A stretch of DNA of 64,000 nucleotides, taken from the NCBI GenBank assembly GCA_963790405.1, contig CAWBOJ010000003.1:62001-126000 (forward strand). The letters run 5' to 3'. A program made the translations under genes and the position numbers. The notes under the pieces were generated by a model, which was not told where the DNA came from, made no database searches, and saw only the letters and a program-made list of their open reading frames with translations. The DNA is from JBGSMX01 sp963790405. GTDB lineage: Bacteria; Actinomycetota; Coriobacteriia; Anaerosomatales; JAGXFU01. This document shows, in pieces, positions 8,180 to 18,243 of the stretch; position 1 is the first letter of the stretch, and every line of letters starts with the position of its first letter.

Positions 8180-9565
8180 ATGGCCGCTTCACGTAAGCTC
8201 CGCAAGTACCGGGGCTGGATCGCAGCTGGCGCTCTCGTAATCGTAGCCGCAGCTGCGTTCTACTTCTTCAAGCAGTCCGAAACGGTCGAGCCGACCACGA
8301 CCTACACGACCGAGGCCGCGACCACCGGCATCTTGTCGGTGACCGTTTCAGGCACAGGCAACCTTGCCATCGACGGTACTACCGACGTGTACTCCGACAC
8401 GGCCGGCACTGTGGCGTCTATTGCAGTGGCCGAGGGCGACTCGGTCACGACCGGAACCGTGCTGTTCACACTCGATGCTGATGACGCCGAGGCTGCGACA
8501 GCCCGTGCGTTGGCAAGCTACCGACAAGCACAGGCCGGGGTGACCCAGGCGCAAGCGTCGCTGGTCAAGAACGAGAACTCGCTGGCCGATCTTGAAGACC
8601 GCTACGCGGACCAGACGACAAGCACGTCGGCGACGACCGCAAGCGCGACGCTGACGGATACGACGAGTGCAACGCCGAGCGACACGAGCCAGACTGACTC
8701 GTCCACCCAAACCACCGCGGAGGTCACGCAAGCCGACATCGACGCGGCGGAGGCAGACGTGGCCTCGGCCGAGGCGAACGTGAATTCCAGCAAGGCATCG
8801 CTCTCGACCGCTTTGATCGACTACGAAGACACCCAGGACGCGGAGAGCGACCTGAGCGTGACCGCCCCGTGTTCCGGCGTGGTCCATTCGCTCGACATCG
8901 AGGTCGGTGACAGCGTGTCGGGCGGCTCGGCTGCGGCCTCGACTGCAGATGCCGCCGGTGCCTCGACGACGGGTTCCTCGGCAAGCTCGGGCGCTCCCAT
9001 CACACTCGCTCCCGAGCAGCCACTCGCAATCGCGCTTGACGGTGAACGAGGTCGACCTGCCCACCCTCGAGATCGGTCAGCGTGCCGACATCGAATTCGA
9101 CGCGTTTCCTGACCTCATGGCGACCGGCAAGGTCTACGAGATCGCCGACGAGGGATCGAACGACCAAGGCGTCGTCACGTTCGAGGTCCGGGTATCGATC
9201 GACGTGGCCGACGAGGGTCTGCGCCCCGGCATGTCCGCCGCAGCCACGATCGTCACCGAGATCGCGAAAGACGCCCTGCTCGTGCCCAACGGCGCGGTGA
9301 AGTCCAACAGTGACGGCAGCTACTACGTCGAGATCCTTGCCGACGGCGAGACCACGCCAACGCAGGTCACCGTCGAGACCGGCCTGACCAACGCGACGCA
9401 GACCCAGATCCTCTCCGGGCTCTCCGAAGGCGACCTGGTCGTGACGACCACGACCTCGAGCGATGCGTCTTCGAGCGACTCGAGCACCGACGAGCGTGGA
9501 CCGACGGAACCCGGCGGCGGCGTCATGGGCGGCGTCATGGGCGGGACCCCCGCACGAGGCTTCCA

Positions 9566-9569
<4 letters not shown>
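8180..9569 (+). CDS. HlyD/MacA-family periplasmic adaptor (one frameshift)
   Basis: A start with GGAGGTGACGT upstream opens a protein with an N-terminal membrane anchor (WIAAGALVIVAAAAFYFF), a barrel/lipoyl half (VSGTGNLAIDG, VAEGDSVTTGTVLFTLDADDAE), an alpha-hairpin rich in Ala/Thr/Ser, and the second lipoyl half (SVTAPCSGVVHSLDIEVGDSV). Near 9040 the frame changes (one extra base in GCGCTTGACG) and continues as LTVNEVDLPTLEIGQRADIEF to a Gly-rich end. The whole is a normal MacA-like adaptor of about 460 residues, linking the ABC permease to substrates outside the membrane. The gene end overlaps the ATPase start. Confidence 0.85.
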
Positions 9570-10363
<794 letters not shown>

Positions 10364-10364
<1 letters not shown>

Positions 10365-11584
10365 TGCGAATAAGTGACCTCATCTCCGAGACACTTCACT
10401 CGCTCACCTCGAACAAGGTGCGCAGCAGCTCACTGTGCTCGGCATCGTCGTGGGCATCGCCTCGGTCATCGCGATGCTGGCAATCGGCGCCGGCAGCCAG
10501 GCCAGCATCGAAAGCTCCATCCAGTCGGCCGGCTCGAACCTGCTCACGGTCTCGCCCTCATCGGGCGGCCAGAGCGGACCCGGCGCCCGATCGGCCGCAA
10601 GTTCGGTCGAATCGCTGAGCCTCGAAGACGCCGAAGCCCTCGGCGAGCCTGCCGCTCATCACCGGTGTCGCCCCCTCGTCGCAGTCCATGGGGCAGCTCG
10701 TGGCTGATGACACCAACGCGAACACGCAGCTTCTGGGCGTGACGCCCGAATACGAGACCGTGAAGGGACTCGCCATCACGACCGGTTCCTTCATCACAAC
10801 ACGCGACAACGATGCATACGCGCAGGTCATCGTGCTCGGTGCGACACTTGCCGAGGATCTCTACGGCGAGGGCGTCGACCCCGTGGGCCAGCGCATCCGG
10901 TGCGGCTCGTCACTGCTCACGGTCGTCGGCGTGCTCGAGGAGAAGGGCACCTCGGGCATGACCAACGTGGACTCCGCCGCGCTGGTGCCGCTCTCGACAC
11001 TGCAGCGCTACTTCACCGGCAGCGAGTACGTATCGAGCATCACGCTCACGGTCTCGGACGAGGAGCAGATGGACGCAGCCGAAGCGTCGGTCGAGACGCT
11101 GCTGCTCGAACGCCACGGCATCGCCGACCCGGACTATGCCGACTTCCAGATCCAGAACATGGCCGACATGCTCGAGGCCGTGACCAGCGTGACCGGTACG
11201 TTCACCACGCTGCTCGCAGCCATCGCCAGCATCTCGCTGCTGGTCGGCGGCATCGGGATCATGAACATGATGCTCACCACCGTGACCGAGCGCACGCGAG
11301 AGATCGGGCTGCGCAAAGCGATCGGAGCAGACGATGAAGTCATCTCGCTGCAGTTCCTCACCGAGTCGGTGACGCTCACGCTCATCGGCGGTGCGCTCGG
11401 CGTGCTGTCGGGATGGATCATCGCGCTCGTCGCCGCGCAGTTGCTCGACATGAGTGCGGTCGTGACCCTCGACGCCATCGGCCTCGCAGCAGGCGTGTGC
11501 GCGTTCATCGGCATCGTGTTCGGATACTACCCCGCGCGTCGGGCAGCAAAGATGAGCCCGATCGAAGCGCTCAGATACCAGTAG
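10364..11584 (+). CDS. ABC exporter permease, MacB/FtsX type (two frameshifts)
   Basis: The start MRISDLISETLHSLTSNKVR is preceded by GGGAGGTGAT. One missing base near 10424 and one extra base near 10650 break the frame; joined, the product reads as a standard MacB-like permease: first TM helix (LGIVVGIASVIAMLAIGAG), an extracellular domain (VADDTNANTQLLGVTPEY) and the C-terminal FtsX core (SLLVGGIGIMNMMLTTVTER, TREIGLRKAIGA, PARRAAKMSPIEALRYQ). About 405 residues when repaired. It forms the membrane part of the exporter with the preceding genes. Confidence 0.85.
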
Positions 11585-11634
11585 ACAAGTTGCGCCCGCC
11601 TCGTGCGGGCCGAGAAACGAAGGAGACACTCAAG

Positions 11635-12142
11635 ATGAAGAACGCATTGATAGTCCTGGGGGTCGTGGTCCTGATCGCCGCAGCGTTCTGGGGCGGCTCC
11701 GTGTACGCGAAATGCAGGCTCCAGTAGCGACACGGCGCTCGTTCGCACCCTGGCGATGCTCCGAGCGGTCCGGCGGCAGGGCTGGTGGCCCGATGGCCGA
11801 CCTGACCGAAGAGCAGATCGCCGCGATGGAGACATGACGCAGGAGGAGCGCGCGACCTACCTGCAAGAGAACAGGGCATCGAGATGCCTGCCGGTGCCGC
11901 TCGCCGGCGGTCTCCGAGCGGCATGCGCGGCGGCCAGCTCGAAGGCGAGGTACTCGAGCGGCGAGTGACTCCATCACGATTCGAACTCGACAGCGGCTCG
12001 CAGACCGTCTACCTGGACGACACTACCGTCATGGCCTACGCCGAGGGTGCCGGCGAACTCTGCCGCAGGCTCCCAGGTCATCGTGCTTGCCGACCCGGCC
12101 ACCGACGGCGTGACCATGGCGACCCTCGTGGTGGTCAAGTAG
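11635..12142 (+). CDS. Membrane-anchored small protein of the export operon (several frameshifts)
   Basis: The start MKNALIVLGVVVLIAAAFW (with AGGAGACACTCAAG upstream) is an N-terminal anchor. The rest is spread over three frames: MADLTEEQIAAMETMTQEE, then GMRGGQLEGEVLE, SGSQTVYLDDTTVMAYAEGA, and finally SQVIVLADPATDGVTMATLV ending at TAG 12140-12142. Each join needs a single-base indel. The C-terminal part looks like a small beta-barrel (OB/DUF5666-like) with a Lys-tailed end, resembling proteins found next to MacAB operons. Function unknown; at least four indels. Confidence 0.55.
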
Positions 12143-12144
12143 CC

Positions 12145-12320
12145 ATGAGCGTGTCGAACCGCGCCCGGTTCGTGCTGGATGCCGGTCATCATCGTGCCGA
12201 CCCTGCGGGACCGGGTCGCCCGCGCAGGGAAGCGGCCGCTCGCGCGAGGGGTTCGGAAACGGCGCATCTCCTCAGCCGCCCGCTCCGGGCTTATCGGAAT
12301 CGGACGGCCTATCCATTTGA
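12145..12320 (+). other. Possible small broken reading frame
   Basis: An ATG two bases after the preceding stop opens MSVSNRARFVL, and another frame ends PQPPAPGLSESDGLSI at TGA 12318-12320. With one or two indels these could be one short protein of the export operon. No family is recognised and it may be non-coding. Confidence 0.2.
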
Positions 12321-12448
12321 TGCACTCAGCGATTGCAGATACTCCCTGCGTCGCATGCGAAGACACACCCGTCACACGATGTCTCACCTGCGGATAGACC
12401 GTATCGTGTTCACAAGAGGCAACCACGATTCCACGTGAGGTGAACGCA

Positions 12449-12688
12449 ATGGCACACAGTCAGTACATCGAGCAGCCAGACCCGATTGAGATGCCTGCCG
12501 GACGGATGCACTCCGCTCCGGCAGACGTCGTGGCCGATCTCTATGCTACCGCCGGCGGCTGGGCCGAAGACGGGATCTACGAGCGCAAGCGTGGCGAATT
12601 CATCGCCGTCGTACCGCGCAACTTGATCGGGTCGGGCGAAACCGCGCGAATCCGCCACCCGGTGCGTCTGCGCGTGAAGGGACGGTGA
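12449..12688 (+). CDS. Small hypothetical protein
   Basis: 79 residues, start MAHSQYIEQPDPIEM, with GAGGTGAACGCA upstream. The sequence is acidic then basic, with no transmembrane helix or signal peptide; ADVVADLYATAGGWAEDGIYERKRGEFIAVVPR suggests a small folded domain. It is separated from the operon before it and is followed by a very strong hairpin. I do not recognise the family. Confidence 0.5.
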   Translation: MAHSQYIEQPDPIEMPAGRMHSAPADVVADLYATAGGWAEDGIYERKRGEFIAVVPRNLIGSGETARIRHPVRLRVKGR

Positions 12689-12764
12689 TGCTTCTGAGAA
12701 GACGACCCCCTCCAGCCGGACTGACGCCACACGCCGGAGTTCCACCGCGCCGGTCGGCACATTA

Positions 12765-12800
12765 CAGGAGCTCCTCCTCGGAAATGAGGGGGAGCTCCTG
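12765..12800. terminator. Very strong hairpin before the hydrogenase operon
   Basis: CAGGAGCTCC pairs with GGAGCTCCTG, and the stem continues inward with TCCTC/GAGGG to 15 pairs (one G-T) around a six-base loop, GGAAAT. It lies 76 bp after the small hypothetical gene and 270 bp before mvhD. The run after it is TGTATTCC, so it is not a textbook U-tract terminator; it may isolate the operon or stabilise an mRNA end. Confidence 0.55.
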
Positions 12801-12887
12801 TGTATTCCGGCCTCGCAACCGACAATCGAGCCACCGCAAGTCCCTCATGAATATTAAGCCGCAGGTCAGATTGAATAATTCGGTAAA

Positions 12888-12901
12888 GTGATATAGCTCA
12901 C
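12888..12901. promoter_or_regulatory. CRP/FNR-type site upstream of the hydrogenase-stressosome operon
   Basis: GTGA-TATAGC-TCAC is a perfect two-half-site match to the CRP-class consensus (GTGA-N6-TCAC). It lies in the only AT-rich stretch of the region (about 12845-12905), 172 bp before the mvhD start. The rest of 12801-13072 holds no reading frame I can support. Control of the operon by a CRP/FNR-family protein is inferred; no such regulator is in the window. Confidence 0.45.
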
Positions 12902-13072
12902 AGACCGAAATTAACAACGTGACCGCAATGCCCGGAAATCCTACAATTGGAGCACTCGCACACGCTCCCGGGACAGCGGTTTTCGACTCCGCACGTAGCC
13001 TAGACACTCCAGGGATGTCGACGACGGAAGTTCGCCGGCGCCGGATGTCAGTTCGAGCAGGGGAACGGTGCC

Positions 13073-13518
13073 ATGGCAAGGTTTGAGCCGAGGATTCTCG
13101 GCATTCTATGCAACTGGTGTTCGTACTCCGGTGCCGATGGCGCCGGACAGGCGAAGACGTCGTACCCCCCGAACGTCGATGTTGTGCGCGTCATGTGCAC
13201 CGGTCGCGTCGATCCCGTGTTCATTCTCGAAGCGCTCGCCGAAGGCGCCGACGGCGTGCTGATCGCCGGCTGCCATCCTGGTGATTGCCACTACATCAAC
13301 GGCAACCACAAGGCGCCTTGCGACGGATGACTCTGCTGCACACGATGCTCGACGGTCTCGGCATCGAGCCAGAACGCGTTAGACTGGAGTGGGTGAGCGC
13401 ATCGGAAGGTGCGCGCTATGCCGCTCTGATCGAGGAGATGACCGAGCAGGTTCGCGCGTTGGGCCCACTTGCATGGCGAGACCGTCTCACCTCAACCGCC
13501 GTGGAAACAGGGGCGTGA
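13073..13518 (+). CDS. mvhD: MvhD-like hydrogenase iron-sulfur subunit (one frameshift)
   Basis: MvhD carries a [2Fe-2S] cluster and passes electrons from the MvhAG hydrogenase to HdrA. The conserved parts are here: FEPRILGILCNWCSYSGADG, VRVMCTGRVDPVFIL and GADGVLIAGCHPGDCHY with its Cys residues. The frame stops at 13328-13330 after HKAPCDG, whereas the expected KALRRMTLLHTMLDGLGIEPERV begins in another frame at about 13310 and runs to 13518. A two-base insertion or one-base deletion in GGCGCC explains this. The repaired protein is about 148 residues, normal for the family. mvhG starts one base after the stop. Confidence 0.88.
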
Positions 13519-13519
13519 G

Positions 13520-14476
13520 ATGGGCAAGCGCAAACTGGGAGTCTACGGCGGAGCCAGCTGCGGCGGGTGCGATCTCGCTGTTTTGGAGATCGGCGACACC
13601 CTGACCGCATTGACCGAGGCCTTCGATATCGTGTTCTGGCCCGAGATCGCGGACTTCAAGTATGCGGACGTAGAGCGGATGGCTGACGGCGAGATCGATG
13701 CGTGCCTGTTCAATGGCGCCATCCGCACCGACGAGAACCGCGAGATCGCCCAACTTCTGAGACGCAAGTCAAAGGCCCTCATCGCGTTCGGCGCGTGCGC
13801 GAGCTTCGGTGGCATCCCCGGACTCGCGAATCTGTCCACCCGCGAGGAGCTTCTCGCGTGCGTCTACGAGACCGAGTCCACCGAAGGACCCGTCTCGGCA
13901 ATCCCGAGCGCCGAAGCTCTTTTCGGAAACGGCGTCGCCTGCGACCTTCCCGGTCTCACCATACGTACGCAGACGCTAGGCGCCAACGTGCAGGTGGACT
14001 ACCTGATTCCGGGCTGCCCGCCCGTGGGCGCTCAGGTGCGCGCCGTGTGTGAAGCGCTGATAGCCGAGCAGCTGCCGCCTGCCCCCGGGCTTCTCGGCGT
14101 TGGGGACAGTTCGGTGTGCGACGAGTGTCCCCTCGAGAAGCGCGGCACGAAGATCACCGGCTTTGTGCGGCCGCACGAATTCCAGCCCGACCCTACGCGG
14201 TGTCTGCTCGAGCAAGGTCTCGTGTGCGTCGGACCCGTGACCCGGTCCGGCTGCGGAGCCGGCTGCCCGACCGCTTTGATCGGCTGCCGCGGATGCTATG
14301 GCCCCGCAGGTGACTCACACGACATGGGCGCGAAAATGGTGGCCATGCTCGGCGGCATGATCGACAGCGAAGATGAGGACGAGATCAAGGCAGCAATGAA
14401 TACGCTCGTCGATCCGCTCGGCACGTTTTACACGTTCACGCTCTCGGACTCGATACTGGGAGGCGGATCGCGTTGA
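13520..14476 (+). CDS. mvhG: [NiFe]-hydrogenase small subunit, MvhG-like (group 3)
   Basis: 318 residues. The N-terminal proximal [4Fe-4S] site begins YGGASCGGCDLAVLEIG (Cys14 and Cys17), with FGACASFGGIPG and YLIPGCPPV later, and further clusters in the Cys-rich C-terminal part (CDECPLEK, CGAGCPTALIGCRGCYGPAG). There is no Tat signal, as expected for a cytoplasmic group 3 enzyme. The subunit relays electrons from the NiFe site in MvhA to MvhD. It overlaps mvhA by four bases. A full-length, intact gene. Confidence 0.93.
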   Translation: MGKRKLGVYGGASCGGCDLAVLEIGDTLTALTEAFDIVFWPEIADFKYADVERMADGEIDACLFNGAIRTDENREIAQLLRRKSKALIAFGACASFGGIPGLANLSTREELLACVYETESTEGPVSAIPSAEALFGNGVACDLPGLTIRTQTLGANVQVDYLIPGCPPVGAQVRAVCEALIAEQLPPAPGLLGVGDSSVCDECPLEKRGTKITGFVRPHEFQPDPTRCLLEQGLVCVGPVTRSGCGAGCPTALIGCRGCYGPAGDSHDMGAKMVAMLGGMIDSEDEDEIKAAMNTLVDPLGTFYTFTLSDSILGGGSR

Positions 14477-15984
14477 AGCGCCTCACTATCGACCCGATAA
14501 CCCGACTCGAGGGCCACGGCCGTATCGACCTGTTCGTCGACGACAACGGGGAGGTCGACGCCGCATATCTGGTGATTCCCGAGCTGCGAGGCTTCGAGAA
14601 GTTCCTCGAAGGCCGTCCTGTCGAGGAGTTGCCGATCATCACGCCGCGGATTTGTGGCGTGTGTCCAGAAGCGCACCATCTGGCGTCGGCCAAAGCTGCA
14701 GACGCCGTGTTCGGGCTGGAGATTCCGCTGGCAGCAGATCTCATCCGCCGCCTGCGCTACAACGCCTTCGTGGCCGGCGATCACGCGACGCACTTCTTCG
14801 CGCTCGCTGGTCCTGACCTGATCATGGGTCCGGGGGCCGCTCCGGCAGAACGCAACGTCATCGGCGTGCTCAACAAAGTGGGCGACAGCCTGGGCGGGGA
14901 CGTCTTGCGCATGCGCAGCGAGGGACTCGAGGTCGCCGAGCTGCTCGGCGGGCGTCGCATACACGCCGTCGGTCTGCTCCCCGGGGGCGTGAGCAAGTCC
15001 GTCGACCGCGATACAGCCAGTCGCCTCATGGAGATCGGCTACTTCATGGTCCAGTTCGCCGAAACGGCGCTGGGCGTGTTCAACAAGCTCGTGCTCGACG
15101 ACCAGGCGATGCTGTCCATGCTCCTTGCCGATGAGTACCAGTCGGTGACCAGCTACCTGGCACTCGTCGACGACAAGGGCCGGTTCGACCCCATGGGCGA
15201 GAAGGTGCGCGTGGTCGGACCCGATGGCGCCGAAATCCTCACCTACGATCCCGCCGACTATCTCGAGCACATCGCCGAGCACGTCGAACCGTGGAGCTAC
15301 CTCAAGTTCCCGTATCTCAAGAAGACGGGCTGGCAGGGGCTTGGCGAAGAAGCTGCGCCCTCGATCGTTCGTACCGGCCCGCTGGGCTCCATCAACGCCT
15401 CGACCGGGATGCAGACGCCTCGCGCACAAGCCGAGTGCGAGCGCTTCTTCGACACCCTCGGCGGTCGCCCCGTGCATGCCACCATGGCGTACCACTGGGC
15501 ACGCCTCGTCGAGCTCATGCAATGCGCCGAGCAAGTCCAGCTCCTCGCAAGCGACGAGCGACTCCTCGACACCAACGTTCGCGCGATGCCCGATCATGTC
15601 GTCGGAGAAGGTGTCGGGACCATCGAGGCACCGCGCGGCCTACTCACCCACCACTACAAGACCGACGAGAACGGCATCGTCACCAGCGTGAACATGATCG
15701 TCGGCACCACCTACAACTACCCCGGCATCCAGCTTTCGGTTCGAAAGGCGGCCCGGACCCTTCTCCGCCCGGGTTCGGAACTCACCGAGGAGCTCATGAA
15801 CCGGATCGAGATGTCATTTCGGGCCTACGACCCGTGCTTCGGCTGCGCCACCCACGCCCTGCCCGGAACCGGTCCTCTCGAGATTCGCGCGTATGGACCC
15901 GACGGGCAGCTGCGAGACGCACTGAGACGCGACGCTGAAGGTCGCTGCATCCATACGACACCGAGCGACGGAGGGGCGGCGTGA
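14473..15984 (+). CDS. mvhA: [NiFe]-hydrogenase large subunit, MvhA-like (group 3)
   Basis: 503 residues with a TTG start overlapping the mvhG stop. Motif L1 is ITPRICGVCPEAHH (Cys61, Cys64) and motif L2 DPCFGCATH (Cys455, Cys458), the four Ni-Fe ligands. The family start motif LEGHGRIDL is present. A tail of 42 residues follows His461, the position where maturation proteases cut, so processing is expected. It splits H2 in the cytoplasm and supplies electrons for HdrA. It overlaps hdrA by four bases. Confidence 0.94.
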   Translation: MKRLTIDPITRLEGHGRIDLFVDDNGEVDAAYLVIPELRGFEKFLEGRPVEELPIITPRICGVCPEAHHLASAKAADAVFGLEIPLAADLIRRLRYNAFVAGDHATHFFALAGPDLIMGPGAAPAERNVIGVLNKVGDSLGGDVLRMRSEGLEVAELLGGRRIHAVGLLPGGVSKSVDRDTASRLMEIGYFMVQFAETALGVFNKLVLDDQAMLSMLLADEYQSVTSYLALVDDKGRFDPMGEKVRVVGPDGAEILTYDPADYLEHIAEHVEPWSYLKFPYLKKTGWQGLGEEAAPSIVRTGPLGSINASTGMQTPRAQAECERFFDTLGGRPVHATMAYHWARLVELMQCAEQVQLLASDERLLDTNVRAMPDHVVGEGVGTIEAPRGLLTHHYKTDENGIVTSVNMIVGTTYNYPGIQLSVRKAARTLLRPGSELTEELMNRIEMSFRAYDPCFGCATHALPGTGPLEIRAYGPDGQLRDALRRDAEGRCIHTTPSDGGAA

Positions 15985-17960
15985 GCGAGAGCGACACACC
16001 GAAGCCCGGCGTCCTCGTGGCCCTGTGCGAGTGCGGTCCGATCATCAGCGAGCTCGTCGACCTCGACGTCGTCGGGCAAGCCGCGGCCGCGATTCCCGGC
16101 GTCGAGACTGTCATACGACACACAACCCTGTGCTCGACCGAAGGTCAGGCCTGGCTTGCCGAGCAGATGAAGCAGCACCCGCATCTGCGCCTTGCCATCG
16201 GCGCGTGCTCGCCACGTGAACACGCAGATACTTTCGCGGACGTGTGCGAGGTGGCCGGGCAGAATCCCTACCTGATAAGCCGCGCGAACATACGCGAGCA
16301 GTGCGCGTGGGTCACACCGGACAAGGCGCAGGCCACCGAAAAGGCCATCGCACTCGTCGCAGCCGCTGCGGCCCGTGCACGCGAACAAGAATCGCTCGAG
16401 GCTCTCGAAGTGACCTGCGAGACCGGAGCACTCGTGATCGGCGCTGGTATCGCCGGGATGTCCGCCGCGGTCATGCTCGGAAACGCGGGACGCCAGGTCA
16501 CACTCATCGACCGCGAGCCCTCGATCGGCGGTCGGGTCGCGCTTCTCGGCGAGCTCTATCCCGGGATGGAGTGCGCTCCGTGCATGCTTGAGCCGCTGAT
16601 GGACCAGGTCCTTCACCACAACAACATCGAAGTCCTCACGGGGACCGAGCTGTACGAGGTCGTCGGGTATCTCGGCAACTACGCCGTCACGCTTCGCACG
16701 CGGGCTCGTCACGTCGATGTGGAAGCCTGCTACGGCTGCGGGACCTGCACGGGTGCGTGCCCGGTCCAAGTCGATGACGAACGCAACGCCGGCCTCTCGA
16801 CGCGAGCAGCAGTCGGCATACCTTATGCGGGAGCCCTACCGAACGCCTCAGTCGTCGACGAGCTGCACTGCCTGCACTTCACAGGCGAAGGTACCTGCGA
16901 GGCGTGCGTCGCTGCATGCCCGTTCGGCTGCATCGATCTAGCCCAGACCGATCAGACCGTCGAGCGCCAATTCGGTGCCATCGTGATCGCAACCGGATCC
17001 GAGGTCCGCGTTGACACGTCTGAGCACTCGCCTTTCAACCACCCCCGCGTGCTCACAGCATGGGCACTCGAACGCATGCTTAATCCCGACGGGCCGACCG
17101 AAGGAGAATTGCGTCTCCCTGACGGAAGTACGCCGAAATCGATCGCGCTGGTCCACTGCGCCGACGAGACCGGGCATGCACCGGGCACAACCTGCTCGCG
17201 GACCTGCTGCCAGGCCATGGCGAAATACGTCGAACAGATCGGGCACATGCATCCCGATACACGCATCTACGAATTCGGATGGGATCGCGCGCTCGGCGGC
17301 CCACGCTACGCGCACCGCGAGTCCTCCGAGCGCCCAACCTCCTACGCAGAGGTGCACTTCGGTCCGAACGACACGGTCGCCGTGGTTGCCGATACGGGCC
17401 GTGATCGCGTACGCATCGAGTATGCGCGCGGCGACGTACGCAAAGCGCTTCCGGTCGATCTCGCTGTCGTTGCCACCCCGATGGGAGGCGCACGCGGCAT
17501 CGACGAGCTCGCCGGACTGCTGGGCGTCGCTCTCGACGCAGACGGGTTCGTTCGTTCCGAGCATTCCCGCTTGCGTTCGCACGCAAGTCGGATCGAGGGC
17601 GTCTACATGGCTGGATGTGCTGCGGGGCAGAAGGACACCAGCGCCTCGGCATCCCAAGCTGCAGCTGCGGCGGGCGCGGTGCTGTCCACGCTTGTCCCGG
17701 GTACGAAGCTCGTCCGAGACCCTGCGGTCGCGGTCGTGAACCCCGAGCTGTGCGGTGCCTGCCGCACCTGTGTTGCTGCATGCCCGTACTCGGCCATCAC
17801 CTTCGACGAAGAGGCCGGAGCAGCGGTCGTCAACGAACTGCTATGCCGTGGGTGTGGAACGTGCGTCGCGGGCTGTCCGTCCTCGGCCATCACTGCACGC
17901 CATTTCACGGACGTACAAATCACAACAGAACTGCAGGCCTTGCTGAAGGCAAGGTCTTAG
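15981..17960 (+). CDS. hdrA: HdrA-like FAD/iron-sulfur flavoprotein
   Basis: 659 residues, GTG start overlapping mvhA. Order: an N-terminal domain (1-145), the FAD-binding GAGIAGMSAAV (154-164), the HdrA Cys pair ECAPCMLEP (Cys198, Cys201), a ferredoxin-type cluster set CYGCGTCTGACP (250-261) with a second set near 297-317, and two C-terminal [4Fe-4S] sites, CGACRTCVAACP and CRGCGTCVAGCP. HdrA is the bifurcating flavoprotein of MvhADG-HdrABC complexes. No hdrB or hdrC is nearby, so the electron acceptor is unknown. It is intact, 39 bp before tusA. Confidence 0.92.
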   Translation: MSESDTPKPGVLVALCECGPIISELVDLDVVGQAAAAIPGVETVIRHTTLCSTEGQAWLAEQMKQHPHLRLAIGACSPREHADTFADVCEVAGQNPYLISRANIREQCAWVTPDKAQATEKAIALVAAAAARAREQESLEALEVTCETGALVIGAGIAGMSAAVMLGNAGRQVTLIDREPSIGGRVALLGELYPGMECAPCMLEPLMDQVLHHNNIEVLTGTELYEVVGYLGNYAVTLRTRARHVDVEACYGCGTCTGACPVQVDDERNAGLSTRAAVGIPYAGALPNASVVDELHCLHFTGEGTCEACVAACPFGCIDLAQTDQTVERQFGAIVIATGSEVRVDTSEHSPFNHPRVLTAWALERMLNPDGPTEGELRLPDGSTPKSIALVHCADETGHAPGTTCSRTCCQAMAKYVEQIGHMHPDTRIYEFGWDRALGGPRYAHRESSERPTSYAEVHFGPNDTVAVVADTGRDRVRIEYARGDVRKALPVDLAVVATPMGGARGIDELAGLLGVALDADGFVRSEHSRLRSHASRIEGVYMAGCAAGQKDTSASASQAAAAAGAVLSTLVPGTKLVRDPAVAVVNPELCGACRTCVAACPYSAITFDEEAGAAVVNELLCRGCGTCVAGCPSSAITARHFTDVQITTELQALLKARS

Positions 17961-17999
17961 GGACACGGGCCGAGGACCTCGGCCGGAGAGGGGAAGAAA

Positions 18000-18221
18000 A
18001 TGGCAAAGCACGAACTCGACGCGATGGGGCTGCGTTGCCCGCAGCCGATCCTCAAGATCACAACGAAGATGCCGCAGATTGCACCCGGAGACGTGCTCGA
18101 AGTGCACGCCGACTGCTCGACGTTTGAGGAAGACGTCCGCAAGTGGTGCGACCGCATGGGCAAGACCCTTCTCGCGATAAACCGCGAGGGCGACCAGATT
18201 ACAGCCCAGATTCAGTTCTAG
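18000..18221 (+). CDS. tusA: TusA/SirA-family sulfur carrier
   Basis: 73 residues, the usual TusA size. The hallmark CPxP is present in LDAMGLRCPQPILK, with the catalytic Cys, and the rest matches the two-layer fold (GDVLEVHADCSTFEEDV, GDQITAQIQF). TusA proteins hand sulfane sulfur between partners such as DsrE-type proteins, rhodaneses and Hdr-like complexes. It lies between hdrA and rsbR in the same operon, 39 and 22 bp away. Its extra Cys residues (Cys40 and Cys50) are not part of the motif. Confidence 0.92.
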   Translation: MAKHELDAMGLRCPQPILKITTKMPQIAPGDVLEVHADCSTFEEDVRKWCDRMGKTLLAINREGDQITAQIQF

Positions 18222-18243
18222 GCGCGACCCTTTGGAGGGGGAT

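Noticed and set aside
13328..13330. TGA in mvhD as a selenocysteine codon (VhuD-type proteins can contain Sec)
   Set aside because: The TGA does not fall at a conserved Cys, and the expected continuation KALRRM is in another frame, so a frameshift fits better.
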